Origin: Acidobacteriota bacterium
Lineage (GTDB): Bacteria > Acidobacteriota > Terriglobia > Bryobacterales > Bryobacteraceae
Length of the DNA stretch: 64,000 nucleotides
Reading direction: 5' to 3'
Assembly (NCBI GenBank): GCA_016871015.1
Contig: VFZX01000001.1
Location: 1 to 64,000 of the forward strand
In this document: positions 1-9,020 of the stretch, piece by piece
Layout of the letters: every line of letters begins with the position of its first letter
How positions within the stretch are numbered: position 1 is the first letter of the stretch
Program-made: the position numbers and the translations under genes
Notes under the pieces: model-generated
Databases searched by the model: none
The model's input: the letters and a program-made list of their open reading frames with translations, nothing else
What the model was told of the DNA's origin: nothing

Positions 1-2
1 TG

Positions 3-761
3 CGGCCCGTCTCCGGCGGTACCCTGGCGGCCCTGGACCGTCGGCGGCTGCGGGATTATTTCGCCCGAGTACGCCAGCAGCCGGTTCCGCCAGATGAGGA
101 TGACGTGGCATGGGAACACTTGCTAGTGAACACGGAGATCATGACGGAGGAGGGCGTTACGATGGGCGCACTGCTCCTCTTCGGGACAAATCCGAATCGC
201 TTTCTCCCGCAGGCCGGAATCGACGCGGCGGCATACCCGGGAACTGAGAAGGACTACGCGGCGCGCGAGCGCCTGGCTCTCCGCGGCGCCATGACGCCCC
301 TCCACGGCGCAAACGGCGCTGTCGTCGAAAACGGCCTCGTCGAACAGGCCCTCGAGTTCGTGCGGCGGAACACGCCAGTGGTGACGGTGATCGAGGACGG
401 ACGACGGATCGAGCGGCCAGCCTATCCGCACGAGGCGCTCCGGGAGGCTATCGTGAATGCGCTGATCCACAGGGACTACCTGCTCTCGGGCACGGATATC
501 GAGCTCTCCGTCTACAGCAACCGGCTGGAGATCATCTCACCGGGAAGGCTTCCGAATGGCATCACACCTGCCCGCATGCGCGCCGGAACCCGCGCGGCCC
601 GGAACCAACTCATCAAGGATGTGATGAGAGACTACCGCTACCTGGAACACATGGGCATGGGTATTCCGCGGAAGATCATTCAGGGGATGCGAGCGCACAA
701 CAATACCGAACCGGAGCTTGTGGAGGATCAGGAGCGGTTTATCCTCCGGCTGTTGGCCTGA
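3..761 (+). CDS. RecG-like/AlbA-type ATP-binding protein, C-terminal part
   Basis: The reading frame is open from the window edge, so the N-terminus, where an AlbA_2-type DNA-binding domain normally sits, is missing. A GTG at 105 lies inside the frame and is not taken as the start. A GHKL/HATPase-like block stands at about 432-479 (PHEALREAIVNALIHRDY), followed by NRLEIISPGRLPNGIT at about 522-567. Together these are the signature of RecG-like putative transcriptional regulators. Such proteins are presumed ATP-binding regulators or accessory proteins and are often found in variable genome regions. The stop lies 20 bp from the converging ceramidase gene. Nothing in the window indicates its target. 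Confidence 0.85.
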   Translation, partial: RPVSGGTLAALDRRRLRDYFARVRQQPVPPDEDDVAWEHLLVNTEIMTEEGVTMGALLLFGTNPNRFLPQAGIDAAAYPGTEKDYAARERLALRGAMTPLHGANGAVVENGLVEQALEFVRRNTPVVTVIEDGRRIERPAYPHEALREAIVNALIHRDYLLSGTDIELSVYSNRLEIISPGRLPNGITPARMRAGTRAARNQLIKDVMRDYRYLEHMGMGIPRKIIQGMRAHNNTEPELVEDQERFILRLLA

Positions 762-784
762 GCCAGACCCAGGGCGGCGGCTCA
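759..784. terminator. Possible bidirectional hairpin between convergent genes
   Basis: TGAGCC (759-764) and GGCTCA (779-784) form a perfect 6-bp inverted repeat around a 14-nt GC-rich loop. It overlaps the stop codon of the RecG-like gene and the end of the converging ceramidase gene. There is no U-tract, so this is a weak terminator candidate. Confidence 0.25.
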
Positions 785-2056
785 GCGCGGGATGCCTTCC
801 AAGTAGGTGACCACCGCTTCGGTGAGATCACGCTCCACCTGGTCTGAGAACGGCGACGTGTTGGGTTCATATCCGCCCTCGGCGAAAGCGGCTTTCGTCG
901 GCAGGTATCCGAGCCAGCCGTTGGTGTAGCCGAAGAAGAACGTGTTGGTGAAAGGCGAGCGTGCGCGCACTTCCATCGCGATCTCGCAGAACATTTCCAC
1001 TGGGCCGCCCCACAGGACCGTGTCGTTGATGCGCGCGAATCGCACGGGCATGCGGACCAGTGCGCGGCCAGCCGTATCCGTGCGGGTGTAGGTGGGCATG
1101 TCACCTGGCCAGCCGAGACCTGCCTTGCGCGGACTCTCGACGATCTTCTCGCCGGCCCACAGAGAGACCTGGTCCGTTGCGCCGGAGAGGGTTTTATTCG
1201 CGGCGAGGATGCGGTCGCCCAGCAGGACATTGAACTGGTTGAGGTGCCCGCTCTTGGGATCGTTGTACACGCTGTAGATGGGCGCGATGTTGCCCGCGGC
1301 TCCGTTAATGTAGAGCATGGGCGCTCCGAGCTTGCGCTCCACGTAATCAGCGACGATTCCCTGGGCGTCACCGCTGATTTCCATCCAGCGTCCACCGAGG
1401 ACAGTGCCATGCATCGCGTAGTTGGCGGCGAGGGCAATCGGAGTTCCGCCCGGGCGCTCGACGCGAATCAATCCGATCTGCCGGTCGGCGGGACCATCCG
1501 GATTGAGTCCGAGCGAGATGCGGCCCTCAGTGTCGCGGGCGCGGCGGTTGATGTTAGCGAAGGCGATGCCGGTTCCAATCGCGATGCGGGCGGGAGCGAG
1601 TTGGGCCCGCGCCTGCTTGATTCCGGCCACAAGCTTGTCGATGATCTCATTGGTGTACTCGTGGTCTACCGGGTGGTCGGAGCGGCCTTTGAGCAGCACG
1701 GCGTAGATTCCCGGTGGGCCGACTTCGGGCGCGGAATGCGTGTGCGTGACAGTCCACCAGAGCGACGCGGGCGGGATTCCGGTTTCTTTTTGGACGCGCG
1801 CGGCGAGGTCGTCATAGACGGTTGGGGAGAAGACGCACACGTCGGTGGAGACGAGATAGAACGGCGTGCGTCCATCGTCGAGGGCCAGGATGCGGTGATG
1901 GATCCGGTCATGGACACCTGTGGATTGGCGCGCGCCGTAGCCCATCAGCCACTTGGGTTGGGAGGGCGTGATGTCGATCTTGACGATGGACGCACGAAAC
2001 TCGGCGGCGGAAGTGGACGCGGAAGCTAAAAGCAGGAGTGGCAGTAAATGTTTCAT
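782..2056 (-). CDS. Neutral/alkaline non-lysosomal ceramidase-like secreted hydrolase
   Basis: A 424-residue protein with a cleavable signal peptide (first 18 residues, ending SAA). Family motifs are clear: THTHSAPE at residues 104-111 and an AMHGT motif at 214-218 (zinc-ligand histidines), SGD at 228-230, and NGAAGNIAP at 251-259, resembling the NGAxGDVSP element of the family. It is shorter than full ceramidases (about 650-700 residues) and corresponds to the N-terminal catalytic domain, the usual form in acidobacteria and planctomycetes. In this group the substrate may not be ceramide. Its start overlaps the stop of the upstream cytochrome gene by 4 nt (2053-2056), so it is the last gene of a translationally coupled operon. 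Confidence 0.85.
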   Translation of the reverse strand: MKHLLPLLLLASASTSAAEFRASIVKIDITPSQPKWLMGYGARQSTGVHDRIHHRILALDDGRTPFYLVSTDVCVFSPTVYDDLAARVQKETGIPPASLWWTVTHTHSAPEVGPPGIYAVLLKGRSDHPVDHEYTNEIIDKLVAGIKQARAQLAPARIAIGTGIAFANINRRARDTEGRISLGLNPDGPADRQIGLIRVERPGGTPIALAANYAMHGTVLGGRWMEISGDAQGIVADYVERKLGAPMLYINGAAGNIAPIYSVYNDPKSGHLNQFNVLLGDRILAANKTLSGATDQVSLWAGEKIVESPRKAGLGWPGDMPTYTRTDTAGRALVRMPVRFARINDTVLWGGPVEMFCEIAMEVRARSPFTNTFFFGYTNGWLGYLPTKAAFAEGGYEPNTSPFSDQVERDLTEAVVTYLEGIPR

Positions 2057-4899
2057 GGCGCCGATTTGATATAAGCGAGCAGATCGGCCATCCGGTCCGG
2101 GCTGATCTGTTTTTCGAGATCCGCGGGCATGGCGGACAGGTTGGCGGCGTACATATTCCGGATGTCCTTGCGGAGGATGACTTCTTCCTTGCCTTGTTCC
2201 TGGCGCAAGGTGATGGAGCTTGCTGTTTGGGGTCCGATCACGCCGTCGAGCGTGATGCCGGTGGTCGTCTCGACGACATAGGATTCAAATCCCTGCGAGA
2301 TCGCCCGGCTGGGGTCGAGGATCTCTTCGAGGAGCACTTGTTTGGGTTGATGGCGGACAGTGGCAAGGTCAGGGCCCACTTCCGCGCCGCGCCCGTTGAA
2401 ACGGTGGCACTTGGCGCAGACGTCCTCAAAGATTTGCTGGCCACGTCCCGGGTTGCCGTCGCGATTCAACGCGGGCTGATAACTGCGCACGACAACCGCG
2501 CGCTCGCCCTCGGCGGATTCAAGCAAGGCCCGGGCCTGGCCGCGGATCTCCGGATCGCGGTGCATTTGCAGTTGGCGGCGGTGGCGGAAGGCCAGGGTCC
2601 ACGCGGGAAGCTCTCCGCCCTTGAGCGCGGCGAGGATCAGGGGCGCGCGGGCAGGATCGCGGTAGAGCGCGTCGCCCGCTTCGAGGCGGACCGAGGGTGT
2701 GAGTCCGCGCCATCGCCTCAGGATTTCCCGCCCGATGGGCTCCCCATCTACGCGCCCCAGCGCGCGGGCGGCGGCAATCTGGACATCCTCGGGCTGGTGG
2801 GAGTCGAGATACGGCAGGATCTCCGAAGTGTGATCGCCGGGAAGGAGGCTCGTGAACCAGATTGCGTCGGCGCGGCGATCGGCAGCAGCCGCGGCGAGTT
2901 TGGGACGCGGAGTGTTCGCGGGAGCGCCAGCAGCTTCGAGCATCCGCAAGGCGCCGCGGCGCAAAGCGGGCTCACCGGAACCGGCCAACGCCACCAGCGC
3001 TTGGCGTCCACGGGGGATCTCGATGCGCTGCTTCACACCGGCGGCGAGGCCCTCAAGGAGTGCAGCGCGAGGAGCTGTAGGACCCGGTTGTGAGGCCCGG
3101 CTGACGGCGGACTCGATCTCCGCAGGCTGGCGGCGGGTTCCGATCGCGGATCCCACAAGCCGTGCGAAAGAGGCGCTGTTCATCGCGCGGGGCAGCAGTG
3201 CGAGCGCTTCGTTGGGTCCGGCGGTGAGCGCGGCCGCTTGCATCCAACGGTCGTCCGGCGCTGTGTCGAGGAGACGGCCGCGGACGGCATGGGCATTGCC
3301 CGCGGATCCCAAAGCTGCAAGCAACTGGAATCGCACGCGAGGATCGGGGTCGTTTGCCATCGCCACGAGCGCCGGGTGGAGCGCGGGGCGCGCCTCAGCA
3401 AGAACGATCGCGTTCTCACGGACGCCGGCTTCAGGGTCGCGAAGGGCCTGGGTGATCCACCCCGGCGTGAGGCGGCCCAACCCCTCCAGGGTCCAAAGCA
3501 TGTGGACGCGGCCCGGGGCACTTGAAACGGACTCGTATGCGGGTGTTTCAAACGCGGGGCGGCGGTCCTGTATCAGGCGCTGTGCGGTGCGCCTCCACCA
3601 GGGATTGGGATCGGCGAGCGCGGCCAGCAGAGCGGCAGAATCCGCCTTGCCAGGCATTGCGCGGCGCGTGGGCGCGAATCCGGGCGGCGTGAGGCGGTAG
3701 ATGCGGCCGCGGTCGTTGCCTGCGTTCAAGTCCTTGGGACTGGACTGGGCTTGCGACATCCATTCCGGATGTTCGATCACAAGGCGGTAGTAATCGAGCA
3801 TGTAGAGGGCGCCGTCGGGTCCGATGTAGAAGTTGACTGGGCGGAACCATGGGTCGGTGGACGCGAGGAATTCGCGGTCAGGCGCTGTCCGGCTGGCGGC
3901 GAACGTGGGACCTTTGGCACTAACGCGCACGCGATGGACCAGGTTGTGCGCGGGCTCGGCAGTGAACAGGTATCCACCTGGCCAATAGGTGAGTCCGCAG
4001 GCCGACGTGAACTCGCCGACATTGGTGAGCATCTCGAAGCGCAGTTGGGGCGCGATGGGGAACACGCGCGCGGGACGGCCGTAATCGGGCATGTCTTCGA
4101 GTGACGAAGGCAAGGCGAGATCCGGATTGCGCTTCAGATAGCGCGCGGCGATCACTTCATGCCGCGCCGGGTTGGAGTTGTTCTGGACGAAGTGATGGCC
4201 CCATTCATCGAACGCGTGGCCGAACTGAGACGTGCCCGACAGCGCCTCGATCTCGAAGGTATCGGGGCGGAACCGGAGATTGCGTCCGCGCTCGCGTACG
4301 ACAGCCGTGGGGCGGTCAACAAAATGGACGTCAGTGCCGCGGTCGCCGAACTTGTCCTTGAAGATCACCGCGGTGGTGGGATTCTCGTGCGCGATGTAGA
4401 TCCAGTTGTCCAAGCCGTAGACCAGCCCGTTCACGGTGTGTTGCGGATTGGTGAGGGGGAATCCCGTGAGCAGCTTGCGTTTGATGTCAGCCTTACCGTC
4501 GCCGTTTGAATCCTCGAGGTACCAGATGTCCGGCGCGTCGGTAACGAGAATGCCGTTCTTCCAGCGCATCACGCCGGTGGGAAGCACGAGGCCCTCGGCG
4601 AACACGGTGGCGCGGTCCGGAGTTCCATCGTTGTTCGAGTCTTCGAGCATCTTGACGCGGCCCACGCGGCCTTCCACGTTGAGTGGATATCCGGGGTTCT
4701 CGACAACGTAGATGCGCCCGTCTTCGTCCCAGTCCATTGCGACCGGCGCCACCACCATCGGTTCGGCGGCGAATGGCGCGATGCTCCAGCCGGGCTCGAG
4801 TTTCATGTGGCGAATGGAGACATCGGGCGGGAAGGGTGGATGGCTGGCGTCGCGTCCGCAAGAGACGAGCAGAAGCGCGGCTGCGCTCAATGCGCGCAA
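2053..4899 (-). CDS. PVC/Solibacter-type cytochrome c, membrane-bound dehydrogenase-like lipoprotein
   Basis: A 948-residue lipoprotein (lipobox LLVSC, Cys14). The N-terminal half is a six-bladed propeller of the membrane-bound dehydrogenase type (DWDEDGRIYVVENPGYP, EDSNNDGTPD). The middle holds HEAT-like helical repeats (WWRRTAQRL, DPDPRVRFQLLAALG). The C-terminus is a single-heme cytochrome c domain with CAKCH at 828-832 and a likely distal Met at 924. This architecture is common in Planctomycetes and Solibacter and probably passes electrons from a periplasmic substrate; the substrate is unknown. It overlaps the CoA-transferase gene by 13 nt and the ceramidase gene by 4 nt. It shares layout and tail spacing with the cytochrome at 6089-8995, so the two are likely paralogues. 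Confidence 0.88.
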   Translation of the reverse strand: MRALSAAALLLVSCGRDASHPPFPPDVSIRHMKLEPGWSIAPFAAEPMVVAPVAMDWDEDGRIYVVENPGYPLNVEGRVGRVKMLEDSNNDGTPDRATVFAEGLVLPTGVMRWKNGILVTDAPDIWYLEDSNGDGKADIKRKLLTGFPLTNPQHTVNGLVYGLDNWIYIAHENPTTAVIFKDKFGDRGTDVHFVDRPTAVVRERGRNLRFRPDTFEIEALSGTSQFGHAFDEWGHHFVQNNSNPARHEVIAARYLKRNPDLALPSSLEDMPDYGRPARVFPIAPQLRFEMLTNVGEFTSACGLTYWPGGYLFTAEPAHNLVHRVRVSAKGPTFAASRTAPDREFLASTDPWFRPVNFYIGPDGALYMLDYYRLVIEHPEWMSQAQSSPKDLNAGNDRGRIYRLTPPGFAPTRRAMPGKADSAALLAALADPNPWWRRTAQRLIQDRRPAFETPAYESVSSAPGRVHMLWTLEGLGRLTPGWITQALRDPEAGVRENAIVLAEARPALHPALVAMANDPDPRVRFQLLAALGSAGNAHAVRGRLLDTAPDDRWMQAAALTAGPNEALALLPRAMNSASFARLVGSAIGTRRQPAEIESAVSRASQPGPTAPRAALLEGLAAGVKQRIEIPRGRQALVALAGSGEPALRRGALRMLEAAGAPANTPRPKLAAAAADRRADAIWFTSLLPGDHTSEILPYLDSHQPEDVQIAAARALGRVDGEPIGREILRRWRGLTPSVRLEAGDALYRDPARAPLILAALKGGELPAWTLAFRHRRQLQMHRDPEIRGQARALLESAEGERAVVVRSYQPALNRDGNPGRGQQIFEDVCAKCHRFNGRGAEVGPDLATVRHQPKQVLLEEILDPSRAISQGFESYVVETTTGITLDGVIGPQTASSITLRQEQGKEEVILRKDIRNMYAANLSAMPADLEKQISPDRMADLLAYIKSAP

Positions 4900-6092
4900 T
4901 GGATGACTCCCGCCCGCGCCAATTCGCCGATTCGCTCCGCGCCGAGACCGAGGAGTCCGGCGAGAGCTTCGCGCGTGTGTTGTCCGGAAACGGGCGCGGC
5001 GCTCTTGATGCCTCCCGGTGTTTCACTGAACTTGATGGGCACGCCGGTGACGCGAACCGGGCCCGCGGTGGGATGGCCGAGCACGGGGAACATTTCGCGG
5101 TGCGCGGCATGGGGATCGTCGGCGACTTGGCGCAGATTCCGCACAGCCGCGCACGGCACGCCGTGCTTGCAGAACAGCCCAGTCCATTCCGTCGAGGTAC
5201 GATACCGGAGGACTTCCGTGACCATGGGCTCCAGGATGCCGCGGTTGGCGACACGATCGCGATTGGTGGCAAAGCGTGGATCATGCTCCCACTCCGGGTG
5301 TTCGACGGCTGCGCAGAACAGGGTCCAGAGTTTTTCGCTTGCAACGGCGATCGCCATTTCGCCATCGGCGGTGGGGAAACAGGCATACGGAACGATGGTC
5401 GCGAAGGCCGTGCCAAGGGGCGTGGGGACGGTTCCGGAACCGAACATATAGGCGTAGTTCGACGCCATCGCCGAGATCATTCCGTCGAGCATCGAAACGT
5501 CGATGAACTGGCCCATGCCGGTCCTGTGGCGCGCTTCGAGGGCCATGAGGACTCCGGTGAGAGCGAACATTCCGGCCGTAATGTCGGCGACCGAGTGACC
5601 ACAGCGTGCCGTGGACGTGGCGCTGTTGCCGGTGGTGCTGATGAGTCCGGACGAGGCCTGGAGGATCAGGTCCATTGCGGGATCGTCGCGCGACGGGCCG
5701 GTCTGTCCGTAGCCCGAGATCGAGCAGTAGATGAGCCGGGAGTTGAGCGTGCGCGCGGCGGGCCAATCGAGGCCCAGACGCGACATCGTGCCTGGACGGA
5801 AATTTTCGATGAGCACGTCGGCGCGGCGGACCATGTCGCGGCACAGATCGAGTCCGCGCGGATCCTTGAGGTTGATGGCGACGCCCTGCTTCCCGGAGTT
5901 GAGGCCGAGGAAGTAGGACGCTTCGCCCCCTTGAAACGGCGGACCCCAGGTCCGGCCCATGTCGCCCGAGCCGGTGGATTCGATCTTGTAGACCTGAGCG
6001 CCGTATGCGGCCATGAGCATCGTGCAGTAGGGTCCGGCGAGCGCGTGGGAGAAGTCGACCACGATCAGGTTGTCGAGAGGCGCCATGTTCAC
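4887..6092 (-). CDS. CaiB/BaiF family III CoA-transferase
   Basis: A 401-residue cytoplasmic enzyme that starts with the family hallmark LDNLIVVDFSHALAGPYCTM and continues with ENFRPGTMSRLGLDW (residues 96-110) and SGYGQTGP (126-133). The presumed catalytic aspartate is Asp141 in PAMDLILQASSG. Family members move CoA between carboxylic acids, for example formate/oxalate, carnitine or succinate derivatives. The length matches the family. It sits between two exported cytochrome c proteins, with overlaps of 4 nt (upstream) and 13 nt (downstream). This implies co-translation, but the shared pathway is not evident. The acyl group cannot be named from sequence. Confidence 0.92.
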   Translation of the reverse strand: MNMAPLDNLIVVDFSHALAGPYCTMLMAAYGAQVYKIESTGSGDMGRTWGPPFQGGEASYFLGLNSGKQGVAINLKDPRGLDLCRDMVRRADVLIENFRPGTMSRLGLDWPAARTLNSRLIYCSISGYGQTGPSRDDPAMDLILQASSGLISTTGNSATSTARCGHSVADITAGMFALTGVLMALEARHRTGMGQFIDVSMLDGMISAMASNYAYMFGSGTVPTPLGTAFATIVPYACFPTADGEMAIAVASEKLWTLFCAAVEHPEWEHDPRFATNRDRVANRGILEPMVTEVLRYRTSTEWTGLFCKHGVPCAAVRNLRQVADDPHAAHREMFPVLGHPTAGPVRVTGVPIKFSETPGGIKSAAPVSGQHTREALAGLLGLGAERIGELARAGVIHCAH

Positions 6093-8995
6093 TGTGGCCT
6101 TTTAAGGTAAGCAATGAGGTCGGCCATTTGGTCCACGGTGATGTCCTTCTCAACCCCGTCAGGCATGGGAGAGGTGCCGCCGGAGCGCAGTTCTTTGATT
6201 TGCGAGCGCGGGACGACGTCCTCTTCGCCCTTGGCACGGCGCAGCGTGATGCTGGATGGAGTGTCCTTGGAGAGTAGGCCGGTGAGCACGCGTCCGTCGC
6301 GCGTTTCCACCACGTACTCTTCGTAGCCGGGTTCGATGTTCTCACTCGGCATGAGGATATTGGCGAGCAACACTTCTTTGTACCGCTTCACGACGCCACG
6401 CAGGTCGGGGCCAACGGCGGTGCCCACTCCGCCCAGCTCGTGGCAGTCGGCGCAAACGCGATCGAACACGGGCTTGCCGCGGCCTGGATCACCGTCACGA
6501 TGGACCGCGGGAAGGTAGCGCTTATACACATCCTCGCGGTCGCCTCCCGCGGCCTTGGCGACGGCGGTGGCACGCTCACGGATCGCCGCGTCCGAGTGCT
6601 GTTGGAGTGAGCGGAGACGCGCCTGTCCGATCGCCCAGACCTGAATCTGGTTCTTTTCGACGGCGTCGAGCAGAAGGTTCACCGTCTTCGGATTCTTCAT
6701 CAGCGCGGCCATGGCGGTTTCGCGCATGGGTCCGGTGAGCGCGCGCCATTGCTCCAGGAACGCAGGAGCGGCGGTGTCCGGGGCGAGCCGGGCCAATGCG
6801 CGCGTGGCAGCAACGCGGACCTCCGCCGGATACTTGGGCGCGAGGTAGCGGGACACGCGGCCGTCGGTTGCGAGTCCAATGATGCCAGCCGCGTGGGTCC
6901 GCTCTTCGACGGAGGCCGATTCATTGTCCGCGGTCTTTTCGGCGTTGGCGAGCAGCGCCGCCGGATTCGCGCGCAGGGCGGACGCGATCCTGAGGGCGGC
7001 ATCGGCCTGCTTGCCACGGGCGTTGGCGAGCAGGCCGAGGATCGCCGCTTGCGCTTGTGGACGCGCGCCGGTGAGGCTGGACGAAGCCGCGACTCCCTCG
7101 GCGAGGCCTTGCAGCGCGGGCTCGGATCCGGAGCGGATCACGGCGGCGATTTCCGGGTCAGCACCGCGATTGCCGATCAGCGAGGCCGCGCGGTGTACAA
7201 AACTCACCTCTGGCTTTGGTTGTTTCGCGAGAGCTTCGAACCAGCGCAGGGACGTGGTCCGCGCGTTGCTGAGCGCGACGACTTGCAGCCACTGGTCGCC
7301 GGGATCGGCGAGGGCGATCTTGAGCAGGGGGGCAAACGCGGTCTGTTCCGGCATGGCGGCGATCGAGATCGCGGCTTCATAGCGGACTTGGGGATTCGCG
7401 TCGCCCGCCAACGCGAGCACGGCGGATTGGTGCGCCTTTCGTGCGAGTTTGACGCCGTGGCGCCTCACGCCAGGATGGGAGTCGGAGAGCGCCGCGGAGA
7501 TCAGCGTGTCGGACAGCAGCCCGAGTCCGTCGAGGGTCCACAACGCATGGATTTTGCTTTGTCCCGTGCCGCCATTGCGCGCGAGCGCTTCGAGGGCGGG
7601 CGCGGCGTCCTTGGCCTGGCGGTCCACCAGCAGGCGTTGGGCGGTGATCCGCCACCACAGGTTCTTGTCGCTCAGCGCCTCGACGAGTTGCGCGGTAGTG
7701 GCCTCTCCGAGCTTGGGCGCGGCGCGCTTCTGGGAAGATTCATGAACCACGCGCCAGATGCGGCCTTTCTGCGGTTTGGTGGTGAAGTCCAGATCCTTGA
7801 GAAGCTCCGGCGGCACGAACTCCGGGTGCTCGACCGAGTGGCGGTAGTAGTCCACAACGTAGAGCGCTCCGTCGGGTCCAGTCATCGTGAAGACTGGCCG
7901 GAACCAGGCATCGGTGGAGGCAAGGAATTCGCTGTTCTGATACGCGCGGGACGCAGTGAAGCTGCCGCCCGTGGGCGTGAGAATATCGCGGTGCACCAGG
8001 TTGTGGACCGGCTCGCAGGTGAAGGAGTTGTTCTGGAAATCAGGCGGCAGATTGGCGCCGGCGTAGACGCTCAATCCGCACGACGAGGTGAAGTGTCCGA
8101 TCTGCGAATCGTGGATGTGGCGGGGATTTTCGGTGACCGGATACACAGTGGCCTGCGCTTTGTGGTCGGAGGCGGAGTGCATCGGCAGCGCGATGGCGAG
8201 GTTCGGATTGCGGTCCACTGTGGCGCTGTCGAGCGGGACGTGGCGGATGTGGTCGCTGTTCCAGACGACGAAGCGGTCGGCCCATTCGTTGAAGCTCCAG
8301 CCGAACTGGGAGAATCCGGCAAGGGCTTCGAGCTTGCCTTCATCGGGACGGAAGCGGACGTCGCGCGAGTGGATGTCGAGGGGCTTGATGTCCGGCCGGT
8401 CCGGGAAGCGAATTGGTTGTCCCTTGTCGCCGAACTCCTTCGCATAGCGGCGCGCGGTGGTGAGGCGTGTGTAGGCGGCGTAGATCCAGTTGTCGATTCC
8501 ATACTGCGGACCGTTGAGGCGCAGTTGTGGATTCTGCGACGCGAATCCGGTGAGCACCACCTTGCGCTTGTCCGCCTTGCCGTCGCCATCGGAGTCCTCG
8601 AAGTAGAGGATGTCTGGGGTCGAGGTGACCAGGATCCCCTTGCGCCAGCGCATCACGCCGTTCGGAAGCTGCAGGTTGTCGGCGAAGACCGTGGAGTGTT
8701 CGTAGCGGCCGTCGCCGTCGCGGTCCTCCAACAGGCGGATGCGGCCTGGAGGTCCGTCGCCCATCGGGTAGTCGCGCATCTCGACGGCGTAGATCCGGCC
8801 GGCTTCGTCGAACGTCATCGCGACCGGATCGATAACGTCGGGCTCGGCGGCCACCAGTTCCATGCGGAATCCAGAGGGGAGCCGGAAGGTCTGCTGTTCT
8901 TCGGCTGGCGTGTACGGCGGTCCCGATTTACGGGAGCAGGCCTGCATGAGCGCCAGAACGATAATGGCAAGAATCGCGAAATATGAACGCTTCAT
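6089..8995 (-). CDS. PVC/Solibacter-type cytochrome c, membrane-bound dehydrogenase-like lipoprotein
   Basis: A 968-residue protein with a lipoprotein signal (hydrophobic stretch 5-18, Cys20 in LMQACS). The order is an N-terminal propeller (TFDEAGRIYAVEMRDYP, LLEDRDGDGRYEH, YFEDSDGDGKAD), HEAT-type repeats (WWRITAQRLLVDRQAK, DANPQVRYEAAISI), then a cytochrome c domain with CADCH at 848-852 and a distal Met at 944. It is the first gene of a four-gene minus-strand operon. Its start lies 25 bp from a divergent Asp-box gene. The 137-residue C-terminal segment aligns by eye, position for position, with that of the 2053-4899 protein. The physiological electron donor is unknown. Confidence 0.88.
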   Translation of the reverse strand: MKRSYFAILAIIVLALMQACSRKSGPPYTPAEEQQTFRLPSGFRMELVAAEPDVIDPVAMTFDEAGRIYAVEMRDYPMGDGPPGRIRLLEDRDGDGRYEHSTVFADNLQLPNGVMRWRKGILVTSTPDILYFEDSDGDGKADKRKVVLTGFASQNPQLRLNGPQYGIDNWIYAAYTRLTTARRYAKEFGDKGQPIRFPDRPDIKPLDIHSRDVRFRPDEGKLEALAGFSQFGWSFNEWADRFVVWNSDHIRHVPLDSATVDRNPNLAIALPMHSASDHKAQATVYPVTENPRHIHDSQIGHFTSSCGLSVYAGANLPPDFQNNSFTCEPVHNLVHRDILTPTGGSFTASRAYQNSEFLASTDAWFRPVFTMTGPDGALYVVDYYRHSVEHPEFVPPELLKDLDFTTKPQKGRIWRVVHESSQKRAAPKLGEATTAQLVEALSDKNLWWRITAQRLLVDRQAKDAAPALEALARNGGTGQSKIHALWTLDGLGLLSDTLISAALSDSHPGVRRHGVKLARKAHQSAVLALAGDANPQVRYEAAISIAAMPEQTAFAPLLKIALADPGDQWLQVVALSNARTTSLRWFEALAKQPKPEVSFVHRAASLIGNRGADPEIAAVIRSGSEPALQGLAEGVAASSSLTGARPQAQAAILGLLANARGKQADAALRIASALRANPAALLANAEKTADNESASVEERTHAAGIIGLATDGRVSRYLAPKYPAEVRVAATRALARLAPDTAAPAFLEQWRALTGPMRETAMAALMKNPKTVNLLLDAVEKNQIQVWAIGQARLRSLQQHSDAAIRERATAVAKAAGGDREDVYKRYLPAVHRDGDPGRGKPVFDRVCADCHELGGVGTAVGPDLRGVVKRYKEVLLANILMPSENIEPGYEEYVVETRDGRVLTGLLSKDTPSSITLRRAKGEEDVVPRSQIKELRSGGTSPMPDGVEKDITVDQMADLIAYLKRPQ

Positions 8996-9008
8996 GATAT
9001 TGCAAGGT

Positions 9009-9014
9009 TACAAT
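9009..9014 (+). promoter_or_regulatory. -10-like TACAAT placed for a leaderless transcript
   Basis: TACAAT ends 6 nt before the ATG at 9021, so transcription would begin at or next to the start codon. No Shine-Dalgarno sequence lies between them. No good -35 hexamer was found; the upstream bases belong to the divergent cytochrome gene. Confidence 0.35.
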
Positions 9015-9020
9015 GGCCGC

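Noticed and set aside
4683-6110. Long plus-strand frame over the CoA-transferase and cytochrome genes
   Set aside because: Low-complexity composition and full overlap with two genes that have clear family motifs.
6749-8986. A 745-codon open frame on the plus strand opposite the cytochrome gene
   Set aside because: It is a shadow of the real minus-strand gene: arginine/glycine/valine-rich, no family motif, and the antisense gene has clear heme, propeller and HEAT motifs.
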